Source of the DNA: Myxococcus sp. CA023
GTDB taxonomy: Bacteria > Myxococcota > Myxococcia > Myxococcales > Myxococcaceae
Assembly (NCBI RefSeq): GCF_010998615.1
Contig: NZ_JAAEAH010000064.1
Location: forward strand, 1-56,329
Direction of reading: 5' to 3'
Length of the DNA stretch: 56,329 nt
This document shows positions 24,195-32,520 of the stretch, in pieces. A program made the translations under genes and the position numbers. Position 1 is the stretch's first letter. Each line of letters begins with the position of its first letter. A model generated the notes under the pieces. It did not search any database and had not been told where the DNA came from. It saw only the letters and a list, made by a program, of their open reading frames with translations.

Positions 24195-26048
24195 CTAACC
24201 AGCGGAGGCCTCGGAAACAGGCTGGGCACGGCCCTTGCGGCGCAGCAGCACGATGGCCAGCGGGATGCCGCCCAGCAGGAGCTGGGGAACGAGCGAGAGC
24301 GCGTCCGGATAGATGCCCAGCATGTCCACGGTGATGAAGGGCACGGGCGCGAGCGGCAGCGCACCGACTTCCTGCAGCGAGTGGAGGCCCTTGCCCAGCA
24401 GCATCACGGCGGTGAGGACCAGGATGACGGTGGACGCGTTGAAGAGCGTCTTCATCGGCAGGCGGTAACCCAGCCGGTTGATGAAGAGGACCATCACCAC
24501 CATGGCCACCGCGCCCGCGAGCGCGCCCCAGGCCACGCCCTGTGGCGAGTCCAGCGCGAGCCCCTGGAGGAAGATGGCCGTCTCGAAGCTCTCACGCAGC
24601 ACGGCGGTGAAGGCGATGAGGAACAGGCCCACCATGCTGCCTCGGCCCAGCGCGCCCTGCATCTTCTCGCGCAACTCGCCCATGAACTGGCTGATGTTGG
24701 AGCGGGCGTTGAGCCACATCGCCGCGTACAGCAGCATGGCCACCGCCACGAGCGCGGCGATGCCTTCCATCCACTCGCGCTGGGCGCCGGCCAGCAGGTG
24801 GCGGCCGAGCACGTAGGACAGCGCGCCCACGATGAGCGCGGAAATCCATCCGAAGTGCACCACGCGGGCGTGCTCGGTGGCCTTCATCTTCCGCAGCGCG
24901 GCCAGCAGCGCCGCGACGATGATGGTCGCCTCGAAGCCCTCGCGCAGCAGGATGAGCAGCGTCAGCCACATCGTGGACAGCAGGCTCGCGGTGGTGCCCG
25001 AGTCACGCCGCGCCTGGTCCAGCAGGGCCAGCAGCTCCCGTCCCTCGTCCTGGAGGTGCGGGCTGCCGCGCTCCGCCGCCATGCGGGCCTTGAGGAAGCC
25101 CTGCTCGATTTTCAGCGTCAGCGCCGAGTCGCGCGCGCTGAGCTTGGGCTCCACCGGCTCCACGCCGTTGAGGTAGCCGTCCAGCAGGGCCGCCTTCGCG
25201 CCCGCGATGTCACCCGCGGCGCCCAGCCGCATGGCCTGCTGCACGTTCTCCCGGGCGGCGAGCAGCGAGCGCTCCTCGTCCGCGTCCAGCATCTTCCGGC
25301 GCAGACAGGCGAGGTTCTCCTGGCCGAACTCCTTCACCAGGTCCGCGTCGGTGGCGTTGGCCAGCCGCTCCAGGGAGACGCGCGGCGGCGTGCCCTCGCA
25401 CTCGGGCAGGCGCATGGTGAAGACGTAGAAGGCCAGCGACCAGCGCTCCTCCTCGGACAGGGTGGGGTAGGCCGGCATCGCGGTGCCGGGCACGCCGAAG
25501 CTGGTGGTGTTGAAGGCCTTGTACGGCGTGAGGCCTTCCATCAGCTCCGCGTCCTGGAAGTTGGCGGGCGCCGGCTCCATGTTGGCGGCGATGGCCACGT
25601 TCGCGCTGCCGTCGGCGCCATGGCACGCGGCGCAGTTGGTGGCGAACAGCGACTGGCCCAGCGCCAGGTCCGGCGGGCGGCGTGGGCTGCGGGCCAACCC
25701 GCCGGCCGTGACGAGGTTCTCCACCAGCTCACCGCAGTCGCGGCTGACGCCGTCAGGGTCCTCGCCCTTGTCCACGCGGGCCTGGATGTCCTGCACGCGC
25801 GGCAGGAAGGCCGCTGCCGCGGGGCCCAGGCCGCGCGCCGCGTCCACCGCCTCCGCCGCGAAGCTCTTCTGCTCCGCCAGCTCGAACGCGGACTGCGACT
25901 CGATGGCGAGCGGATAGTCCGCCTCCAGGTATTGGAGGATGCCGATGAGCCGGTGCCACGTGCGTTCCTCGGAGGCGCCGTCGTCCGCGCGGGATGCAAC
26001 AGGCAGGGCAAGCAGGAGGAACAGCAGCAGCGAGGCGGCGCGAGTCAT
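24195..26048 (-). CDS. Cytochrome c - FTR1 iron permease fusion
   Basis: The 617-residue protein has a signal peptide, then a c-type cytochrome domain with haem motif 'NCAACHGADG' and a distal-ligand candidate in 'GTAMPAYPTLSEEERW'. The C-terminal half is an FTR1/EfeU permease with two iron-binding REGFE-type motifs, 'LLREGFEATI' and 'VLRESFETAI'. Such fusions are predicted to couple iron oxidation or electron transfer to uptake across the inner membrane. ATG 26048 starts a clean signal peptide. A copper oxidase or EfeO partner is not present nearby. Confidence 0.88.
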   Translation of the reverse strand: MTRAASLLLFLLLALPVASRADDGASEERTWHRLIGILQYLEADYPLAIESQSAFELAEQKSFAAEAVDAARGLGPAAAAFLPRVQDIQARVDKGEDPDGVSRDCGELVENLVTAGGLARSPRRPPDLALGQSLFATNCAACHGADGSANVAIAANMEPAPANFQDAELMEGLTPYKAFNTTSFGVPGTAMPAYPTLSEEERWSLAFYVFTMRLPECEGTPPRVSLERLANATDADLVKEFGQENLACLRRKMLDADEERSLLAARENVQQAMRLGAAGDIAGAKAALLDGYLNGVEPVEPKLSARDSALTLKIEQGFLKARMAAERGSPHLQDEGRELLALLDQARRDSGTTASLLSTMWLTLLILLREGFEATIIVAALLAALRKMKATEHARVVHFGWISALIVGALSYVLGRHLLAGAQREWMEGIAALVAVAMLLYAAMWLNARSNISQFMGELREKMQGALGRGSMVGLFLIAFTAVLRESFETAIFLQGLALDSPQGVAWGALAGAVAMVVMVLFINRLGYRLPMKTLFNASTVILVLTAVMLLGKGLHSLQEVGALPLAPVPFITVDMLGIYPDALSLVPQLLLGGIPLAIVLLRRKGRAQPVSEASAG

Positions 26049-26115
26049 GCCACCCCCTCTACCAGCGGGGTGGTGGCCTTTCAATCTTGCGAAGCAACTT
26101 CAAAATCTACCGGAC

Positions 26116-26475
26116 TCAGGTCGCGCCCACACCGGAACTGCCCGTGGGTCCAATCGTCTCGACGACCTGGAGCGAGCCCACGCGGAGTGAGTCCACCTGC
26201 CAGTCATCACCCCGCAGCTTGCCAATGGTCAGGGCTCGGATGGCCAGGGTGCCGATGCTGAGCGCGCCGATGGCGAGCGCTCCCAGCGCGGTGGCTCCCA
26301 CGGCCAGTGCGGGCAGGGCACGAGGCCGCGGCCTCAGCCGGTGGCGCAGCAAGGGAGCAAGCCGGAGGCTGGCCACGAGCGCGGCCACGTTGGACGCCGT
26401 GAGCACGGCGGCGCTGGACAGGGCCGCGGTTCGCCACGGCACTTCAATGGGACGAGAGAGGAGGGTGGTCTGCAT
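26116..26475 (-). CDS. Small protein with beta-repeat-like 'IG' motifs
   Basis: A 119-residue protein with an N-terminal hydrophobic stretch. A periodic region 'LGALAIGALSIGTLAIRALT' and 'VDSLRVGSLQVVE' has hydrophobic residues every five positions, reminiscent of pentapeptide-like or right-handed beta-helix coils. Role unknown. Regular periodicity and its spacing between oriented neighbours support a real gene. It lies 67 bases upstream of the FTR1 gene on the same strand. Confidence 0.5.
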   Translation of the reverse strand: MQTTLLSRPIEVPWRTAALSSAAVLTASNVAALVASLRLAPLLRHRLRPRPRALPALAVGATALGALAIGALSIGTLAIRALTIGKLRGDDWQVDSLRVGSLQVVETIGPTGSSGVGAT

Positions 26476-26580
26476 CCCGTGGAAGTGTGCATGGCGTCAG
26501 GACGTGCCACGCGGCGGGATGGGAGGCCCCCGGCCGGATGGATGGCCGGGCGCCTCGTAGTTCACCTTCGCGCTACTGCG

Positions 26581-26817
26581 CTACTGCTCGATGATGATTT
26601 CGCAGTACTGCGGGTAGCGGTTGCACGGGTAGCAGGTGCCATCGGGGCCGCCCACGCAGACCTCGTTGGCGGCACAGCGCCCCTGCAGGTCACACCGGCG
26701 CAGCTCCTGCTCGGCGCTGCCCGTTTCGTCCACGGGGGCCTCCTCCACGGGGCCACCACAGGCCAGCATCACCGCCGCCGCAACCAATCCAAGTCCTCGC
26801 ATCCACGCCTTGTGCAT
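26581..26817 (-). CDS. Small Cys-rich lipoprotein
   Basis: A 78-residue product with a lipobox ('LVAAAVMLACGG'). The mature part is short, with six further Cys residues in 'RRCDLQGRCAANEVCVGG' and 'GTCYPCNRYPQYCE', a pattern typical of small disulphide-rich secreted myxobacterial proteins. ATG 26817 has GGAG seven bases upstream. Function unknown. Confidence 0.65.
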   Translation of the reverse strand: MHKAWMRGLGLVAAAVMLACGGPVEEAPVDETGSAEQELRRCDLQGRCAANEVCVGGPDGTCYPCNRYPQYCEIIIEQ

Positions 26818-26887
26818 CCGGAGCTCCGTGGGACTGACGGGTGAGGTCTGGATTGTGCGCTTAACGTTTGAAGGAAGGAATGTGGGC

Positions 26888-26938
26888 GCGCACCCTCGCC
26901 CGGGCATGCATGTAGACGCCGCCGGGCGAAGGGGTGCG
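26888..26938. terminator. Strong hairpin directly downstream of folA
   Basis: CGCACCC-TCGCCCGG (26889-26903) pairs with CCGGGCGA-AGGGGTGCG (26922-26938), with a 2-base bulge. It starts one base after the folA stop on the minus strand. The following minus-strand sequence is pyrimidine-rich. It probably ends the thyA-folA transcript. Confidence 0.55.
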
Positions 26939-27418
26939 TCAGCGTTCGTAGGTGAGGAAGGTATGGGGTGGCTCGGCGTCGGGATGTGCTTCCTCTTCGA
27001 CGCATGTCCAACCCGACAGATCCACGTCGGGGAACCAGGTGTCACCAGGAAAGTCCTGGGCGATGCGCGTGAGGTAGAGGCGCTGCACGCGGTCCATCGT
27101 CTGGGCGTAGAGGTCCGCGCCCCCGGCGATGAAGACCTCCGAGTCACCGCTGGCTTCCGCCACGGAGAGCGCTTCGTCCACGGAGTGCGCCACCTGGACA
27201 CCCGGGGGCGCGAAGTCACGCTGGCGGGTGACGACGACGAAGGTGCGGCCCGGCAGCGGGCGGCCGATGGACTCGTACGTCTTGCGCCCCATCACCAGGG
27301 TGTGGCCCATGGTGATGCGCTTGAAGCGCGCGAGGTCCGCGGGCAGCCGCCACGGGAGCTGGTTGCCCGCGCCGATGACCCGGTTCGCCGCCATGGCGAC
27401 GATGGCGGACAGTTTCAT
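26939..27418 (-). CDS. folA: Dihydrofolate reductase
   Basis: 159 residues, normal DHFR length. Motifs: '[20 protein letters not shown]', '[13 protein letters not shown]', '[17 protein letters not shown]', '[11 protein letters not shown]'. It reduces dihydrofolate to tetrahydrofolate with NADPH in the cytoplasm. The catalytic acid position after LPW is an Asp (PADLARFK), as in other bacterial enzymes. The ATG overlaps the thyA stop by four bases, so reductase and dihydrofolate-producing synthase are made together. Confidence 0.96.
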   Translation of the reverse strand: MKLSAIVAMAANRVIGAGNQLPWRLPADLARFKRITMGHTLVMGRKTYESIGRPLPGRTFVVVTRQRDFAPPGVQVAHSVDEALSVAEASGDSEVFIAGGADLYAQTMDRVQRLYLTRIAQDFPGDTWFPDVDLSGWTCVEEEAHPDAEPPHTFLTYER

Positions 27419-28209
27419 ACGGCCACGGGCGCCTTGATGGCGGGGTGCGGGTCGTAGCCTTCGAGCGTGAAGTCTTCGTACTTGAAGGCGAAGAGGTCCC
27501 TCACCTCGGGGTTGATGCGCATGCGAGGCAGGGGGCGCGGTTCGCGCGACAGCTGCGTCTTCGCCTGCTCGACGTGGTTCAGGTACAGGTGCGCGTCACC
27601 CACGGTGTGGATGAACTCGTGCGCCTGCAGGCCCGTCACCTGCGCCACCATCATCGTCAGCAACGAGTACGAGGCGATGTTGAAGGGCAGCCCCAGGAAG
27701 AGGTCCGCGCTGCGCTGATAGAGCTGGCAGGACAGCCGCCCGTTGGCCACATAGAACTGGAAGAGGACGTGGCAGGGCGGCAGCTTCATGGACGGCAGGT
27801 CCGCCACGTTCCACGCGCTGATGATGTGGCGGCGCGAGTCGGGGTTCTTCTTCAGCCCCTCCACCAGCGCCTTCATCTGGTCGATGTGTCCACCATCGGG
27901 CGCCGTCCACGAGCGCCACTGGTGCCCGTACACGGGGCCGAGGCTGCCGTCGGCGTTGGCCCACTCGTCCCAGATGGTGACGCCCTGGGCCTGGAGCGTA
28001 CGCACGTTGGTGTCCCCCGCGAGCATCCACAGCAGCTCATGGAGGATGGACTTCGTGTGCACCTTCTTCGTGGTGAGGAGCGGGAAGCCTTGCGCGAGGT
28101 CGAACCGGAGCTGGGGTCCGAAGACGCTGAGCGTCCCCGTGCCGGTACGGTCGCCCTTCTTCACCCCGTGGTGCAGGACGTGGTCGAGCAGGGACAGATA
28201 GGGCTGCAT
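27415..28209 (-). CDS. thyA: Thymidylate synthase
   Basis: 264 residues, the standard ThyA length. '[13 protein letters not shown]' binds the nucleotide phosphate, the active-site Cys is in '[12 protein letters not shown]', and '[17 protein letters not shown]' is the family signature. It converts dUMP to dTMP using methylene-tetrahydrofolate and yields dihydrofolate for FolA, the next gene. A divergent cobalamin adenosyltransferase begins 130 bp away across a small palindrome. Confidence 0.97.
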   Translation of the reverse strand: MQPYLSLLDHVLHHGVKKGDRTGTGTLSVFGPQLRFDLAQGFPLLTTKKVHTKSILHELLWMLAGDTNVRTLQAQGVTIWDEWANADGSLGPVYGHQWRSWTAPDGGHIDQMKALVEGLKKNPDSRRHIISAWNVADLPSMKLPPCHVLFQFYVANGRLSCQLYQRSADLFLGLPFNIASYSLLTMMVAQVTGLQAHEFIHTVGDAHLYLNHVEQAKTQLSREPRPLPRMRINPEVRDLFAFKYEDFTLEGYDPHPAIKAPVAV

Positions 28210-28268
28210 GCGGCCATGTACGATCGCGCCCCGCCTGGATACAAGGGGCTCGTGCCACCGGTGAACTC

Positions 28269-28284
28269 CGTACAGGGCTGTACG
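28269..28284. promoter_or_regulatory. Palindrome in the thyA / adenosyltransferase divergent region
   Basis: CGTACAG-GG-CTGTACG is a perfect dyad with 7-base arms, 60 bases from the thyA ATG and 56 bases from the adenosyltransferase ATG. The central position suits a dimeric repressor. The orientation is not that of a LexA CTGT-N8-ACAG box. Confidence 0.4.
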
Positions 28285-28339
28285 TCGTGGTGCGGCTTCT
28301 CATGGACGCCAGTCGTCACGCACCGTTAGAAGCCGGGGC

Positions 28340-28900
28340 ATGAAACTCTATACGAAGACGGGTGATGCGGGAGAGACCGGTCTGTTCGGTGGCGGACGCG
28401 TCTCGAAGGACGACGTTCGTGTAGACGCGTATGGGGAAGTGGACGAGCTGAACGCGACCCTCGGCCTCGTGCGGAGCTTCGATGGGCCCACGGATGTGGA
28501 CGCGCTGCTCCACCGGCTCCAGGACCAGCTCTTCACGGTGGGCGCGGTGCTAGCCACGCCCGAGGGCACGAAGGCCTCGGCGCACATTCCCGAGCTGAAG
28601 CCTGAGTGGGCCGAGGACATGGAGCGCGCCATCGACGGCTTCGAAGCGGAGCTGCCGCCGATGACCCACTTCATCCTGCCCGGAGGCACGCAGGCCGCGA
28701 GCGCGCTGCACCTGGCGCGCACCGTCTGCCGCCGCGCCGAGCGCCGCACGGTGCCGCTGTTGCGCGAAGGGAAGATTCCGCAGGCGGTGGTCGTCTATCT
28801 CAACAGGCTCTCCGACCTGCTCTTCGTCCTGGCGCGCGTGGTCAACCACCGTGCGAGCGTGGAAGACGTGAAGTGGATTCCGGCGAAGCCCTCCAAGTAG
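28340..28900 (+). CDS. pduO: Cob(I)alamin adenosyltransferase, PduO/MMAB type
   Basis: 186 residues. The signature is 'MKLYTKTGDAGETGLFGGGR' (ATP-binding N terminus), then 'DELNATLGLVRSF', 'FILPGGTQAASALHLART' and 'RRAERRTVPL', all typical of PduO-type enzymes. It transfers the adenosyl group of ATP to cob(I)alamin. The gene is 13 bases upstream of queG, whose product needs cobalamin, so both concern B12 use. Confidence 0.93.
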   Translation: MKLYTKTGDAGETGLFGGGRVSKDDVRVDAYGEVDELNATLGLVRSFDGPTDVDALLHRLQDQLFTVGAVLATPEGTKASAHIPELKPEWAEDMERAIDGFEAELPPMTHFILPGGTQAASALHLARTVCRRAERRTVPLLREGKIPQAVVVYLNRLSDLLFVLARVVNHRASVEDVKWIPAKPSK

Positions 28901-28913
28901 TCGGACCCGCCCC

Positions 28914-29933
28914 GTGAACGTGCTGCCCACCACCCATCTGCGTGACCTCGCCAGCTCGGTTGGCTTCGACCTGGTGGGGTTCGCGCGCGCCGAGCCCATC
29001 CCGCCCGACTTCCTGATGTCCTGGGTGGCCGCGGGCTACGCGGCGGACATGGACTGGATGGGCGAGCGGGCCGCCGAGCGGCTGGACGTCTCGCTCCTGC
29101 TGCCGGGCGCGAAGACGGTCATCTCCTTCGCGAACAACTACTGGCGCGACGACGCGGAGACGGTGGATTCCCCCATCGCGCGCTATGCCCGGGGACGCGA
29201 CTACCACTCCACGCTGCGCGACCGGATGAAGGCGTTCCGCAAGGCGCTCAACGTGATGTACCCGGGGCTGGGCACCTACGGCGGCGTGGACAGTGGCCCG
29301 TTGATGGAGAAGGTGTGGGCGGCGCGCGCGGGCCTTGGCTATGTGGGGAAGAACGGCTGCTTCATCACCGAGCCCTATGGCTCGTGGGTGCTGCTGGCCA
29401 CGCTCGTGGTGGACGCCGAGGTGGACGACTATGGCGAAGGCCCGGCGGCGGACCGGTGCGGCGCGTGCCGCCGCTGCCTCATGTCCTGTCCCACGGGGGC
29501 ACTGGTGGGCAACGGCCGCGTGGATGCTCGCGCATGCCTGTCCTACCAGACCATCGAGAACCGCGAGCAGCAGGTGCCGGAGGCGTTCCGGTTCAAGTTC
29601 GACAACCTGATTTTCGGCTGCGACATCTGCCAGCAGGTGTGTCCGCTGAACCGCCGGCCGGTGTTCGCGGAGCACCCGCGCTTCGCGCCCCGGGCGGTGG
29701 CGGAGTTGGGCGTGCGCGAGCTCGCGGGACTCACACCGGAACAGTATGAGCACCTGATACCTGGCACCGCGCTGGCACGCGCACGCTACGACGGGCTGCG
29801 CCGCAACGCCGTGTATGCGTTGGGTGTGGCGAAGCAGGCGGACGCGAAATCGTTGCTGGAAAAGCTCAGCGGCGATTCGAGCGAATTGGTACGTACCGCC
29901 GCGCAATGGGCGCTCCTTCAGCTCGACCCCTGA
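28914..29933 (+). CDS. queG: Epoxyqueuosine reductase
   Basis: 339 residues with a GTG start. The cobalamin-binding N-terminal domain ('GFDLVGFARAEPIPPDFLMS', 'AGLGYVGKNGCFITEPYGSW') is followed by two 4Fe-4S sets ('CGACRRCLMSCPTGAL' and 'CDICQQVCPLNR') and a C-terminal HEAT-like repeat ('YDGLRRNAVYALGV'). It reduces epoxyqueuosine to queuosine at tRNA position 34. Start choice follows from the conserved N terminus and the 13-base gap to the adenosyltransferase gene. The end overlaps the transporter gene by 28 bases. Confidence 0.95.
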   Translation: MNVLPTTHLRDLASSVGFDLVGFARAEPIPPDFLMSWVAAGYAADMDWMGERAAERLDVSLLLPGAKTVISFANNYWRDDAETVDSPIARYARGRDYHSTLRDRMKAFRKALNVMYPGLGTYGGVDSGPLMEKVWAARAGLGYVGKNGCFITEPYGSWVLLATLVVDAEVDDYGEGPAADRCGACRRCLMSCPTGALVGNGRVDARACLSYQTIENREQQVPEAFRFKFDNLIFGCDICQQVCPLNRRPVFAEHPRFAPRAVAELGVRELAGLTPEQYEHLIPGTALARARYDGLRRNAVYALGVAKQADAKSLLEKLSGDSSELVRTAAQWALLQLDP

Positions 29934-30883
29934 CGTCCACCTCTCCGCAGTCATTGGGCCCTGTCTACGCCGGGCTCATCCTCCAGGTCCTCATCAGCGC
30001 GGGAACATACCTGGCGGGCAAGCGCGCGATGTCGGAGCTGGCGCCGCTCACGGTGGTGTTGTGGCGGTTCGTGTTGAGTGGCTCGGTGTTCATGCTGTTG
30101 CTGTGTTTCCTGCCCGGGCCCCGGCTGCCGCCGCGCAACGAGTGGGGGCGGGTGCTGATGCTGGGTCTGCTGGCAGGGCCGGTGAACCAGGTGTTCTTCT
30201 TCTATGGCCTGTCCCAGTCCACGGCGGCGCACGCTGCGCTGCTCTATGCGCTGACGCCGCTGGGCGTGTACCTGCTCAGCCTGAGTCGCGGGCATGAGCG
30301 CGCCTCGCTCCGGGCGATGGGCGGCATCATCACCGCGTTCGCGGGCGTGGTGGTGTTGCTGTTGGGGCGCGGGCTGGCGGATGCGAGCGGCTCGTTGATG
30401 GGAGACCTGCTCATCCTGGGCGCGGTGATGTCGTGGGTGGTGTACACGACGGAGGGCAAGCCGTTCGTTGCCATCCACGGACCGATTCGCGCGACGTCGT
30501 GGAGCATGGTGGCCTCCACGTTGATGATGATGCTGATGGCGCCGTTCTTCGCGAGGCCGGAGGCGGTGCTCGCGGCCAGCTCCGCGGCTCGGTATTCCAT
30601 CGTCTACCTGGGCCTGCTCACGTCGGTGGTGGCGTATCTGCTCTGGTATTTCGCGCTGTCGAGGGTGCCGGCGTCGAAGGTGGCCGTGTTCTCCAACCTC
30701 CAGCCCGCTGCGACCGCGCTGGCCGCCTGGGCCATCCTGGACGAGGCGCTGCACTGGGAGATTGCGGTGGGCGGCGTGCTCGTGCTCCTGGGCGTGCGAC
30801 TGACACAGGCGGCGCACGTCCGGCCGCCCGCCGTGGCGCCGGCCGCGGCAGAGCGGCCTCCCGTCTCATCGAGCGTCGGATAG
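29906..30883 (+). CDS. EamA-family (DMT) transporter
   Basis: 325 residues with ten predicted membrane segments in two EamA repeats. The second repeat ends with 'VAYLLWYFALSRVPASKVAV' and 'AILDEALHWEIAVGG', the usual drug/metabolite-transporter signature. Substrate not predictable. It starts inside queG, so it is likely co-transcribed. The Pro/Ala-rich C-terminal tail is probably cytoplasmic. Confidence 0.85.
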   Translation: MGAPSARPLTSTSPQSLGPVYAGLILQVLISAGTYLAGKRAMSELAPLTVVLWRFVLSGSVFMLLLCFLPGPRLPPRNEWGRVLMLGLLAGPVNQVFFFYGLSQSTAAHAALLYALTPLGVYLLSLSRGHERASLRAMGGIITAFAGVVVLLLGRGLADASGSLMGDLLILGAVMSWVVYTTEGKPFVAIHGPIRATSWSMVASTLMMMLMAPFFARPEAVLAASSAARYSIVYLGLLTSVVAYLLWYFALSRVPASKVAVFSNLQPAATALAAWAILDEALHWEIAVGGVLVLLGVRLTQAAHVRPPAVAPAAAERPPVSSSVG

Positions 30884-30932
30884 CCGCAAGACTCGGAGTG
30901 CCGGGCCTGTCGTCGCCCTTTAGCTTCCCGTC

Positions 30933-31736
30933 ATGGCCGCAAGGGTTTCCCGGAAGGAAGCAGACGTCGTGTCCACGCAGAAGGTGACGGCGGGAAGGTC
31001 ACGCCCGCCCGGCTCGGTCCGAGCCGTGAAGCAGGTCCCAGAGCGGGTGGCCGACGTTGACTGGGCACGAGTCTCGGAGGAGTTGGACGCGCGAGGCTGC
31101 GCGACGTTGGAGCGGCTCGTCACGCCGGCCGAGTGTGACACTCTGGCGGCGCTGTATCCGGAAGACGCCGTGTTCCGCAGCCGCGTGGTGATGGCGCGGC
31201 ACGGCTTTGGAAGAGGTGAGTACAAGTACTTCGAGTACCCGCTGCCGGACGTGGTCGCCGGGCTGCGCGAGTCGCTGTACCCCCGGCTCGCGCCGATTGC
31301 GAACCGCTGGAACACGGCCATGGGCATCGAGGTGAGGTACCCGGAGTCGCATGCGGCGTACCTCGAACGCTGCCGCGCGGCGGGGCAGGTGCGGCCGACG
31401 CCGCTGCTGTTGTGGTACGAGGCGGACGACTACAACTGCCTGCACCAGGACCTCTATGGGGAGCACGTCTTCCCGCTCCAGGTGGCGATTCTGCTGTCGG
31501 AGCCCGGGCGGGACTTCACGGGAGGCGAGTTCATCCTCACCGAGCAGCGTCCGCGCATGCAGTCACGGGCGGAGGTCGTCCCGCTGCGCCAGGGGGACGC
31601 GGTGGTGTTCGCCGTCCACCACCGCCCGGTGCAGGGCACGCGAGGCGTGTACCGCGTCAACCTCCGGCACGGCGTCAGCCGCATCCGCTCGGGACAGCGT
31701 CATACGGTGGGCGTCATCTTCCATGATGCGGCTTGA
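30933..31736 (+). CDS. 2-oxoglutarate/Fe(II) dioxygenase
   Basis: 267 residues with a double-stranded beta-helix oxygenase core. The iron ligands are HxD in 'NCLHQDLYGEH' and a distal His in 'VVFAVHHRPV', and the 2OG-binding Arg is in 'YRVNLRHGVSRI'. It belongs to the COG3826-like group of uncharacterised oxygenases. It is ten bases upstream of alkB; the tandem suggests a shared alkylation- or hydroxylation-related role. The start could be a downstream codon, because the first about 30 residues are basic and not conserved in appearance. Confidence 0.82.
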   Translation: MAARVSRKEADVVSTQKVTAGRSRPPGSVRAVKQVPERVADVDWARVSEELDARGCATLERLVTPAECDTLAALYPEDAVFRSRVVMARHGFGRGEYKYFEYPLPDVVAGLRESLYPRLAPIANRWNTAMGIEVRYPESHAAYLERCRAAGQVRPTPLLLWYEADDYNCLHQDLYGEHVFPLQVAILLSEPGRDFTGGEFILTEQRPRMQSRAEVVPLRQGDAVVFAVHHRPVQGTRGVYRVNLRHGVSRIRSGQRHTVGVIFHDAA

Positions 31737-31745
31737 GGAGCGCGG

Positions 31746-32399
31746 ATGACGTTGGACTTGTTCGACGGCCTTGGTGGCACCGGACCTCGAGAGGAAACGC
31801 TCGGTCCCGGTGCCATGGTCCTCCGGGGCTTCGCGCTCGCCCAGGACGCCGAGTTGCTGCGCGCGGTCCAGGACATCGCGCTCGTTTCGCCCTTCCGCCA
31901 CATGGAGACGCCGGGTGGATTCCGGATATCGGTGGGAACGACGAGCTGTGGTGCGTGGGGTTGGGTGACGGACCGGACGGGCTATCGCTATGTCTCGGAG
32001 GACCCGGTGCGGGAGCGGCCCTGGCCGGAGATGCCGGCGGTCTTCCTGCAACTCGCGCAGATGGCCGCCGCGAAGGCCGGCTTCGAAGGATTCATCCCGG
32101 ATGCGTGTCTGGTGAATCGCTACGAGCCCGGTGCGAAGATGTCGCTGCACCAGGACAAGGACGAGCGTGATTTCACCGCGCCCATCGTCTCCGTTTCACT
32201 GGGGCTTCCGGCAGCCTTCCTCTTCGGTGGAGCGGAGCGGTCGGACAGGCCGGCGCGCGTGCGCCTGAGCCATGGCGACGTGGTCGTCTGGGGAGGTCCC
32301 GCCCGCCTGCGCTATCACGGCGTCATGCCGCTCAAGCCGGGGCACCACGCCCAGGTGGGTGGGCATCGCATCAACCTGACGTTCCGAAAGGCGCGTTGA
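31746..32399 (+). CDS. alkB: DNA oxidative demethylase AlkB
   Basis: 217 residues. AlkB signature: 'NRYEPGAKMSLHQDKDERDF' with the HxD iron ligands, distal His in 'RLRYHGVMPL', and the 2OG-binding 'HRINLTFRKAR' with two Arg. It removes methyl groups from 1-methyladenine and 3-methylcytosine. It follows another dioxygenase gene and is followed by a small TGGGAAG-CGA-CTTCCCA hairpin (32410-32426). Confidence 0.95.
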   Translation: MTLDLFDGLGGTGPREETLGPGAMVLRGFALAQDAELLRAVQDIALVSPFRHMETPGGFRISVGTTSCGAWGWVTDRTGYRYVSEDPVRERPWPEMPAVFLQLAQMAAAKAGFEGFIPDACLVNRYEPGAKMSLHQDKDERDFTAPIVSVSLGLPAAFLFGGAERSDRPARVRLSHGDVVVWGGPARLRYHGVMPLKPGHHAQVGGHRINLTFRKAR

Positions 32400-32409
32400 T
32401 GTCCGGTTC

Positions 32410-32426
32410 TGGGAAGCGACTTCCCA
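32410..32426. terminator. Small perfect hairpin after alkB
   Basis: TGGGAAG-CGA-CTTCCCA, a 7-bp stem with a 3-base loop, lies 11 bases after the alkB stop. There is no U-run. It may end the oxygenase operon or be an operator of the following permease gene. Confidence 0.35.
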
Positions 32427-32520
32427 AGGCCGGGCACCTGGACAGTCGCCGGGAGAGGGGCATCTTGCTGGCGCGGCGATTGCTTTGACAGCGCATGCCA
32501 CTGCCATGCGAGGAGCGCCC

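Noticed and set aside
23583..26261. An 892-codon open frame on the plus strand
   Set aside because: It is antisense to the cytochrome c-FTR1 gene and its product is rich in His, Gln and Arg with no domains, a normal side effect of high GC content.
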